Assembly: GCA_031273585.1 (NCBI GenBank) | Contig: JAISRP010000270.1 | Location: 1-11,423 of the forward strand | DNA: 11,423 nucleotides | Direction of reading: 5' to 3' | From: Synergistaceae bacterium | GTDB taxonomy: Bacteria; Synergistota; Synergistia; Synergistales; Synergistaceae | Notes under the pieces: generated by a model | What the model was told of the DNA's origin: nothing | Databases searched by the model: none | Seen by the model: only the letters and a program-made list of their open reading frames with translations | Made by a program: the position numbers and the translations under genes | Part shown: in pieces, positions 1-5,385 of the stretch | Numbering within the stretch: position 1 is the first letter of the stretch | Layout: every line of letters begins with the position of its first letter

Positions 1-125
1 GGGGACCAGTCCCCCGGACCCCCCATTCCATTTTTTTTGTTTTCGCCCTGCGGGCGAATACAAAAAAAATTAAAATAGGGTGCAGGGAGCGGGCGCCCTG
101 GCGGGTGTGGGCGGAGCCCACGGTC
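1..125. repeat. Modular palindromic intergenic repeat, copy 1 (5' part cut by window edge)
   Basis: This is the intergenic element downstream of the UPF0182 gene. Read left to right it holds a GC hairpin (1-6 pairs with 9-14, loop CA), the linker GGACCCCCCATT, a long bidirectional terminator hairpin (30-70), a second GC hairpin (83-90 with 93-100, one A.G mismatch) and a third hairpin GTGGGC-GGA-GCCCAC (107-121). The same module order, linkers and central hairpin recur at 8934-9084. Bases 1-24 are essentially the reverse complement of 9037-9060, so the two copies carry this arm on opposite sides. The outer left hairpin expected from the full copy lies beyond the window. No coding potential is supported here. 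Confidence 0.8.
30..70. terminator. Bidirectional intrinsic terminator after the UPF0182 operon
   Basis: Arms 30-48 and 52-70 pair over 19 positions with one T.T mismatch, around the loop TGC. The GC core GCCC/GGGC is flanked by eight T on the left and eight A on the right, so either strand gives a hairpin followed by a U-run. It should stop the minus-strand operon that ends at 139 and any plus-strand transcript entering from the left. The same core and loop are used at 8994-9032. Confidence 0.85.
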
Positions 126-138
126 CTCTGTGCGCTTC

Positions 139-2994
139 CTATCGCTCCTGTATGGTCAGGCTTTCCAGCCTGTCCAGCAGGGTTCCTAGCTCCTCCAGCT
201 CCTGTCCGTACAGGGCCCAGTCCCCGCTGCGGATTGCGGTCATGGCGCTCTCGTAATGGGTTCGCGCCTCGACGGCCAGTTTGTGCGCGGACGCGCCGAT
301 TTGAGATGCCGCGTCGGGGGCTGGGGGCACGGGCGAGTCGATTGTTGGGGCCGGCTCGGGTCCGGTGTTGCCGCCGAAGAGTTCGAGCGCGGCGTCGCTG
401 AACGTCTCGCCCCATGCAACCCTTCCGCCGGTCGAGAGGATTATCCTCTTCAGCTCCGGGAGGTCGCCCCTGTCGGCCTTGAGGTAGAGGGGCTGCACGT
501 ATAGCAGCGACCTGCCTATCGGTATGACCAGCAGGTCGCCCCGTATCACGTCGGAGCCGCGCTGGCTCCAGAGCGAGAGCTGCGACGATATGACGGTGTT
601 CTGGTCTATCAGGGCCTCTATCTGGGGCGGCCCGAACACGAGCTCCTGTTTCGGGAACTGATAGACGACGAGCTCGCCGTAGTGACCGGCCTCGGACCTG
701 CCGGCTATCCAGCCTATCAGGTTGTTGCGGCCGTAGGGCATAAACGGCGCTATCAGGGTGAACTCGGGCTGCGGCTCGTCCATGAGCTGGATCGTGACGT
801 AGTTCGGCCTTATGCGGCGGTCCTGCCCCTGCGGGGTTGTCATCCACACGTCCTCCCTGTTGTAATAGGTGTTCGTATCGGTCATGTGATATGTCCGGTA
901 GACCTCGCTCTGCGCCTCGAAGAACTCCTCCGGGTATCTGAAGTGGGCCTCTATCTGGGGCGGTATCTCCTCCCGGCTTTTAAAGAGCCCTGGGAATATC
1001 CCAGCCCAGCTCAGTATCAGGGGGTCCGAGGGGTCCGTCACGTAGAACGTCATGAGGCCGTCATAGGCGTCCACGGTAATCTTGACGCTGTTCCTTATGT
1101 AATTCACGCCGGCGTACGGGGCGAGGCCGGTCTGAACGGCTATGTTCAGCGGGAGCGGGCGGGAGTACGGATAGGCGGAGCTGGCCGTGTAGGCGTCCTG
1201 CAGCCACAGCACCCTGCCGTTCACTATGATGGGGTATACGTCCTCCTCGAGTATCAGGAACGGGGCCACCTCGGCCACGGCCTCCCTGACGTTGCGGTTG
1301 CAGAGTATCCGGCTCTCCTCGGTGAGGGAATCCGTGAACAGTATCTCCGAGTCCCTGTACTTTATGGCGTAGAGGATCCTTCGCGCCAGGCTTCCTATCG
1401 GCACCCCGCCGGCGCCCTCGTATGTGCTGCGCGCGTTCGAGTCCCCCATCGGGTAGTCGAACTCCTTCACCTCGGTCCGGACCAGCGCGTAGGTGTTGGG
1501 CTTCTCGCCGTAGTAAATCTGCGGGCGGTCTATTGCGATCGGCACGCTCGATTTTGGGGGAAGGTCCTTCATGAAGAACACCGGCAGGCCGCCCTCCTCC
1601 ATCTCGTTCACGGGGTTCATGACGACCCCGTAGCCGTGGGTGAACTCGAGGTGCGAGTTTACCCACGTCCTGTTCTGGAGCTGAGACTGGTCGAGCTCGC
1701 GGACGGACAGCATGACCTGCCTGTTCTTCCCGTCGATCTCGTACCTGTCGATGTCTATGTCCTCGAACTCGTAGTAAGTCCGTATCTCCTGAAGCTGCTT
1801 GTACGTCCGCAGGAGCGGGCCGTAGTCCCACAGCCTGATGTTCTCGACCGTCTCAGAATCCTCCCTCATGTCGTCCATTGTGACCTCGGGCGCTGGGGCG
1901 GCCTGGATGGACCTCACCCCGTCGATGCCAAACGCCCTCCTCGTGGCGCTTATGTGGTGGCTTAAAAATTCCTTCTCCCTCTCGTACTCGTTCGGCTGAA
2001 CGATATAGCCCTGCACGAGAAAAGGCAGCGCGGTCTGGGAGAGGAAGCCGGCCGCCAGCAGCGCGCCTATGGCGATTGCGGACGCCCGCCACATGGGCCT
2101 GTAAAAATTTATCATGATCAACGCGGAGGACGCCATGACGGCTGCGGAGAGGATCGTGAGTCCCGGCAGCCTCACGTGAAGGTCGGCATATCCCATGCCG
2201 TACACTATGCCTGAGGGGGAGTGGAGCAGCTCGTATCGCGACACCCACAGCCCCGCGCCGAACGCCGCCAGGACCACGGCCGCCAGCAGCAGCAGGTGGA
2301 ACCTGGCCCTGCGGGCCAGGATTATCCTCGTCCCCTCGGAGCGGAGCGAGCGGAGGAGAATGTAAATCAGCGCGTTGCCGGCCAGGGACACGATCGCCAT
2401 ATTCATGACCCACCCCTGAATGACGTTGATCAGGGGCATGGAGAAGATGTAAAATCCTATGTCGCGCCCGAATATGGCGTCGGAGTAGCCGAACTCCGAA
2501 CCGTGAAGGAAGAGCATCACAGTCCGCCAGTTGGAGCTGAACGCGACCCCTCCGGCGGCAGCGGCCGCTAGCGCGCAGACCGTGACGTAGATGCGGGGCG
2601 TCCTTAGGGAATCCCCGCCGGTGACCCCGTCTCGCTCCCTGGTCCCGACCCCGAGAGCCCAGTGCCAGTTGAGCCCGTACACAGCGGCGGTTATCGCCGT
2701 ATATAGGACCGCCAGGACGACCTGCGGAATTATCCTGCCCCATATTACGGACGCGAGCCCGAGCGACTCGAACCATAGTATATCCGTGTAAAAATCGACC
2801 GCGCCGGTGAAGCACATCAGCGTCAGGATGACGAGTATCCCCGCCAGTATGGGGAGCTTCGGAATTTTCACGTTCCTGTAGTCAGGACGCCTCCAGGGGC
2901 CGCGGCCGAAGCTGTCGTTCTCCCCGTCACCGTCGGACCACTCGCCGCCACCCCTGCCCTGCGCAACTTTACGCAGCAGATCCTCTATATTCAT
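139..2994 (-). CDS. UPF0182 family membrane protein (COG1615)
   Basis: This 951-aa protein belongs to the UPF0182 family, whose molecular function is unknown. After a hydrophilic Gly/Asp-rich N-terminus (about 1-42) it has about seven hydrophobic segments, near residues 47-66, 86-110, 135-155, 185-213, 232-255, 280-300 and 305-330. A large, probably extracytoplasmic domain of about 600 residues follows. Family hallmarks seen are DILWFESLG after the first segment, the QPNE...FL..HI..TRRAFGID block, NIRLWDYGPL, YYEFEDIDIDRYEIDG, RQVMLSVRELD, WVNSHLEFTHGYG and NPVNEMEEGGLPVFF. Length is normal for the family (about 900-1000). The ATG at 2994 is preceded by GAGG, which overlaps the stop codon of the upstream gene only 4 nt away, so translational coupling is likely. 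Transcription should end at the terminator at 30-70. The family assignment is firm; the role is not known. Confidence 0.93.
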   Translation of the reverse strand: MNIEDLLRKVAQGRGGGEWSDGDGENDSFGRGPWRRPDYRNVKIPKLPILAGILVILTLMCFTGAVDFYTDILWFESLGLASVIWGRIIPQVVLAVLYTAITAAVYGLNWHWALGVGTRERDGVTGGDSLRTPRIYVTVCALAAAAAGGVAFSSNWRTVMLFLHGSEFGYSDAIFGRDIGFYIFSMPLINVIQGWVMNMAIVSLAGNALIYILLRSLRSEGTRIILARRARFHLLLLAAVVLAAFGAGLWVSRYELLHSPSGIVYGMGYADLHVRLPGLTILSAAVMASSALIMINFYRPMWRASAIAIGALLAAGFLSQTALPFLVQGYIVQPNEYEREKEFLSHHISATRRAFGIDGVRSIQAAPAPEVTMDDMREDSETVENIRLWDYGPLLRTYKQLQEIRTYYEFEDIDIDRYEIDGKNRQVMLSVRELDQSQLQNRTWVNSHLEFTHGYGVVMNPVNEMEEGGLPVFFMKDLPPKSSVPIAIDRPQIYYGEKPNTYALVRTEVKEFDYPMGDSNARSTYEGAGGVPIGSLARRILYAIKYRDSEILFTDSLTEESRILCNRNVREAVAEVAPFLILEEDVYPIIVNGRVLWLQDAYTASSAYPYSRPLPLNIAVQTGLAPYAGVNYIRNSVKITVDAYDGLMTFYVTDPSDPLILSWAGIFPGLFKSREEIPPQIEAHFRYPEEFFEAQSEVYRTYHMTDTNTYYNREDVWMTTPQGQDRRIRPNYVTIQLMDEPQPEFTLIAPFMPYGRNNLIGWIAGRSEAGHYGELVVYQFPKQELVFGPPQIEALIDQNTVISSQLSLWSQRGSDVIRGDLLVIPIGRSLLYVQPLYLKADRGDLPELKRIILSTGGRVAWGETFSDAALELFGGNTGPEPAPTIDSPVPPAPDAASQIGASAHKLAVEARTHYESAMTAIRSGDWALYGQELEELGTLLDRLESLTIQER

Positions 2995-2998
2995 CGCC

Positions 2999-4627
2999 TC
3001 AGATCATCTCCAATATGTACCTGTCCACCCGCCGCACCGTCCTGTCGAGCGCCATCGCGAGCGCTGTTACCGCGCCGGGACGACACCCCTCCGGACGCCC
3101 GCGCGAGCGGATGGCGCTCATGGCATCCTCCGCCGAACGCGCGCAGGCCTCGTCGCCATCCTCCACCCTGAGCTCTATTATGTATCTTCTGCCGTTATTT
3201 TCAACTGTAACTCCGCTCTGATCCCTGTAGCTGTACCCCTCTATGAACGTGTCCAGCCTGGAGGACCACAGGAGGGAGAACAGGGCCGCGTGGTAGAAGG
3301 TGACCGCCGCGTTCTCGTGACGCGTCGAGTACTTTCGTTCGGCGCGCACGAGCACGTCCTGGGGTATGGTGGCCATGACGAGGTTGAAGTACCTGACGAG
3401 GTCCTCCGTCCTCCCCTGCTCGATGGATTTTTCGAGCAGCGTGCCCTTCACCGACGCGCGATGATCCTTCAGCTTTATGTGATGAATGATGTGGGCCATC
3501 GACGAGAGCACTTCCTTGTTGGAGTAATCCAGCGTGAAGCTGTCGCCGTTTTTCTCCCTGACCGAAAGATATCCGCTCTGAAGCAGAAATCTCACCACGT
3601 CCTGGCTCTCTATCTCGGACGACGTCACGAAGTCAGACGGCACCACGATCCCCCGGAAGATGTCCGTGAAGACGTCGTTCTTCCTCACGTGCTCCGAGAG
3701 GACCGTCTGCGATCCAAGGTCGAACCAGTAATTGCCGAACTTGCCCTCGCTGAGGAAGCAGAGCACGGAGTAGGGGTTGTAAAGGCGGCTTGCGCCGTCG
3801 AACGAGAACCCCCTGTAGTAGTTCCTGATCCTCGAGATAAGCTCGTCCCTCGACTCCCCCCTGGCGCCGGCCGCGGCGTCAATGTGGGCCGAGAAACCCC
3901 GTTCCAGCTCCTCATCGGTGAAGCCGAGCATATCAGCGTAATCGTCATCCGAGGAGATGTCCCTCATCGGTTTGAAATCGGCGAATATGTTGGTCTTCGA
4001 TAGCTTGCTCACGCCCGAGATGAGTACGAAGCGCAGCGAGCCGCTGTGGGTCTTGACGGAGCTCAGAAATTCGCGGAGGATGTCCCTCGCGCTGCCGGCG
4101 GCGTTATCGAGGTGGGCGACGTCGAGTATCGGCGAATCGGCCGCGTCCACCAGCACCACCACGGGGCCGCGCAGGCGCGAGATGCCGTCGATCAGACTGC
4201 CGAGCGCCCCGCCTGGGGAGAGGCCCTCCGGGATCTCCACGCCGTGCGCCATCCCGGCCTCGCGTATCAACCGCACCATGGACGAGACCATCTCCGCCGG
4301 TCCGCCGTCCTTCACGACCTGGCTCATGTCGAGCTGCACCACCGGACAGGCCGCGTAACCGGGGCGGTCGAAGAACTCCTCGGCGTCCAGCCCCTCGAAT
4401 AGCTCCCGCCTGCCGGCGAACAACGCAGCAAGGGCGGACATCAGGAGCGACTTGCCGAACTTCCGCGGCCTCGACAGGAAGTAGAACGAACCGTTGTCGA
4501 TCATCCTGGCGAGATACCCGGTCTTGTCGATGTAGACGCACCCCTCCTCGCGCAGCTCCCGGAACGTCTGGACGTCCCTCGGCAGCCTCGGGAGGTTCGA
4601 GCCGGTTGCGTTCGTATCCTCTCTCAT
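2999..4627 (-). CDS. AAA-ATPase-like / PD-(D/E)XK family protein with degenerate active sites
   Basis: This 542-aa protein matches the architecture of the AAA-ATPase_like plus C-terminal PDDEXK_9 (DUF1703) family, which is often amplified in anaerobes and has no settled function. Seen: FRELREEGCVYIDKTGYL near the N-terminus, a P-loop in RPRKFGKSLL (Lys59), a Walker-B-like strand VVVLVDAADSPILD (Asp161), YYRGFSFDGASRLYNPYSVL, NYWFDLGSQ, LLQSGYLSV and a final nuclease-like strand YIIELRV (485-487). From memory the family normally reads L-I-D-E-Y-D at Walker B and GR.DL...E.(F)K in the nuclease. Here Walker B is VDAAD, the nuclease Asp aligns with Gly472, and the Lys is Arg487. The chain is open throughout, so it may be a non-catalytic member. 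Start: an in-frame GTG at 4642 overlaps the ribosome-binding site GGGGAGG (4634-4640), which sits 6 nt before the ATG at 4627, so the ATG is preferred. It is first gene of an operon with the UPF0182 gene. Confidence 0.85.
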   Translation of the reverse strand: MREDTNATGSNLPRLPRDVQTFRELREEGCVYIDKTGYLARMIDNGSFYFLSRPRKFGKSLLMSALAALFAGRRELFEGLDAEEFFDRPGYAACPVVQLDMSQVVKDGGPAEMVSSMVRLIREAGMAHGVEIPEGLSPGGALGSLIDGISRLRGPVVVLVDAADSPILDVAHLDNAAGSARDILREFLSSVKTHSGSLRFVLISGVSKLSKTNIFADFKPMRDISSDDDYADMLGFTDEELERGFSAHIDAAAGARGESRDELISRIRNYYRGFSFDGASRLYNPYSVLCFLSEGKFGNYWFDLGSQTVLSEHVRKNDVFTDIFRGIVVPSDFVTSSEIESQDVVRFLLQSGYLSVREKNGDSFTLDYSNKEVLSSMAHIIHHIKLKDHRASVKGTLLEKSIEQGRTEDLVRYFNLVMATIPQDVLVRAERKYSTRHENAAVTFYHAALFSLLWSSRLDTFIEGYSYRDQSGVTVENNGRRYIIELRVEDGDEACARSAEDAMSAIRSRGRPEGCRPGAVTALAMALDRTVRRVDRYILEMI

Positions 4628-4633
4628 GTCATG

Positions 4634-4640
4634 CCTCCCC
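4634..4640 (-). promoter_or_regulatory. Ribosome binding site fixing the ATG at 4627
   Basis: On the minus strand this reads GGGGAGG, 6 nt upstream of the ATG at 4625-4627. A longer frame beginning with GTG at 4642 would have this site inside its first codons and no site of its own, so the shorter start is chosen. Confidence 0.75.
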
Positions 4641-4689
4641 ACTTCGTCGCTCGTCCGCGGGGATTCGCGGAGCCCGGGCCATTGTCGGC

Positions 4690-4695
4690 ATTATA
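4690..4695 (-). promoter_or_regulatory. Candidate -10 box for the AAA-like/UPF0182 operon
   Basis: The minus strand reads a perfect TATAAT here, about 60 nt upstream of the ATG at 4627. No convincing -35 is seen at 16-18 nt spacing (AAATGT or AATGTA are the candidates), so an activator or an atypical -35 would be needed. The surrounding stretch 4681-4795 is strongly AT-rich against a GC-rich background, as expected for a divergent promoter. Confidence 0.45.
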
Positions 4696-4708
4696 ATAAA
4701 ATTGAAAT

Positions 4709-4772
4709 AACTACATTTAAATATTATCTGCTTTTTTTAGTATATCATATATGGCAGTTGGCCAATGTAGTT
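4709..4772. promoter_or_regulatory. Possible operator pair in the divergent promoter island (9-bp inverted repeat)
   Basis: AACTACATT at 4709-4717 and AATGTAGTT at 4764-4772 are exact inverted copies, 46 nt apart, lying between the two divergent -10 boxes. The right arm sits 2 nt before the plus-strand TATAAT (4775-4780) and the left arm 13 nt before the minus-strand TATAAT. Also inside are CATATATG (4746-4753), TTGGCCAA (4758-4765) and a run of seven T (4732-4738). A regulator that bridges both arms is a reasonable guess. A 9-bp match in an AT-rich stretch of this size can also arise by chance. Confidence 0.3.
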
Positions 4773-4780
4773 GTTATAAT
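4751..4780 (+). promoter_or_regulatory. Candidate promoter for the small HTH-like gene
   Basis: The -10 is a perfect TATAAT at 4775-4780, preceded by TGT, so it has the extended TGn form. The best -35 is ATGGCA (4751-4756, four of six matches to TTGACA) with an 18-nt spacer. The expected transcription start is near 4787, leaving a leader of about 20 nt to the ATG at 4807 or 38 nt to the GTG at 4825. Confidence 0.5.
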
Positions 4781-4806
4781 CTCATAATTAAGATCCGCGG
4801 TTTCCG

Positions 4807-5133
4807 ATGGGGGGACGCCGACCAGTGGTCATTACCGTCGACATATTAAAAAAAGTAAACAGCTCGCTAGTGTCCGGCAATCACCTCACGCTCGGACAGA
4901 TAGCGGAGGAGTGTTCTTTGGATGAAAAAATGCTGATGCACGTCTGCGGCGATCTTGGGCGCAAGGTCTCGTCCATGGGATTTCTTTTCAGCACCCTTGA
5001 CTCCTACCTGGAGGAGGTGAGCAAGAGGATGAAGATGATGAGCGAATGTTATCGCGCAATACAGAAGATGCAGATCGAGAACGGCATCGTAAAGCCGTTC
5101 GAGAAGCCGGATGCCACTCCTATAGTATGGTAA
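4807..5133 (+). CDS. Small HTH-like protein of unknown function
   Basis: I do not recognise this 108-aa protein. Residues 27-53 (LTLGQIAEEC-SLDEK-...CGDLGRK) have the spacing and pattern of a helix-turn-helix: a helix with Ala in the middle, a short turn, then a second helix with polar faces. Residues 65-92 form a charged, Met-rich helix (YLEEVSKRMKMMSE...) that could dimerise. No membrane segment or signal peptide is present. Start choice is open. The ATG at 4807 has no ribosome-binding site, while an in-frame GTG at 4825 lies 9 nt after GGGGGGA (4809-4815) and would give 102 aa; that GTG is at least as good. The gene has its own promoter and is followed by a 12-bp hairpin and a terminator candidate, so it is probably a separate transcript from nifJ. 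A DNA-binding regulator of one of its neighbours is a guess from the HTH and position only. Confidence 0.65.
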   Translation: MGGRRPVVITVDILKKVNSSLVSGNHLTLGQIAEECSLDEKMLMHVCGDLGRKVSSMGFLFSTLDSYLEEVSKRMKMMSECYRAIQKMQIENGIVKPFEKPDATPIVW

Positions 5134-5174
5134 CAGGCGGGCGGGACTTCCAATGCGAAGCTCCGCCCGCCTGT
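5133..5174 (+). other. Strong 12-bp RNA hairpin starting in the stop codon, no U-tract
   Basis: Bases 5133-5144 (ACAGGCGGGCGG) pair perfectly with 5163-5174, and the loop contains a further CTTC/GAAG stem (5147-5150 with 5157-5160). The hairpin begins at the last base of the TAA stop of the small HTH-like gene. No T-run follows, so it is not a standard intrinsic terminator. It could protect the 3' end of the mRNA or pause polymerase ahead of the terminator candidate at 5191-5218. Confidence 0.6.
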
Positions 5175-5190
5175 CATGGGGACGGCATCG

Positions 5191-5218
5191 CGCCGCGGAC
5201 CCTGCGCGGCGGATTTTT
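5191..5218 (+). terminator. Probable intrinsic terminator between the HTH-like gene and nifJ
   Basis: CGCCGCG (5191-5197) pairs with CGCGGCG (5205-5211) around a 7-nt loop, followed after GA by five T. The short U-tract makes it a moderate candidate. Two more small GC palindromes follow (ACGCCG/CGGCGT at 5219-5233, CCGGCG/CGCCGG at 5247-5259), plus GCGGATCCGC at 5302-5311. In the rest of 5219-5385 I find no convincing nifJ promoter. Confidence 0.5.
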
Positions 5219-5372
5219 ACGCCGGCCCGGCGTTGCAAGACCATCTCCGGCGACGCCGGCCGCCGAACTATCGGCACTCCGTCCGTTCGTCTGAATCAGG
5301 CGCGGATCCGCAATACCCGGTCTTAAAACTTTTCAAGCTGCTGTGAGCGAACGCGAATCTCAAACTCATTAT

Positions 5373-5378
5373 GGGAGG
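5373..5378 (+). promoter_or_regulatory. Ribosome binding site fixing the nifJ start
   Basis: GGGAGG lies 7 nt before the ATG at 5386. An in-frame ATG at 5371 is immediately upstream of and overlaps this site, so it cannot be served by it; 5386 is chosen. Confidence 0.85.
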
Positions 5379-5385
5379 TAGTACA

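Noticed and set aside
1..125. CRISPR array or IS end
   Set aside because: There are no regularly spaced direct repeats with unique spacers, no transposase and no clear target-site duplications. The repeated parts are hairpin modules spread over kilobases.
682..1965. Long plus-strand open frame (427 codons) inside the UPF0182 gene
   Set aside because: It is antisense to a gene with firm family motifs over its whole length. Its translation is rich in Arg, His, Val and Leu with no recognisable motif, typical of GC-rich shadow frames.
4774..4788. PerR/Fur-box-like sequence (TTATAATCTCATAAT)
   Set aside because: Only TTAT/ATAA are symmetric with a 6-nt centre, which does not fit the 7-1-7 PerR box. 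It is better explained as the -10 box in AT-rich DNA.
4867..5277. Minus-strand frame of 136 codons overlapping the small HTH-like gene
   Set aside because: The opposite strand has a promoter, a soluble helical product and a terminator behind it. This frame runs through GC hairpins and has low-complexity shadow composition.
5292..5372. Promoter for nifJ
   Set aside because: TTAAAA (5323-5328) and CATTAT (5367-5372) were considered as -10 boxes. The first lacks a -35 and the second overlaps the ribosome-binding site, so neither is supported.
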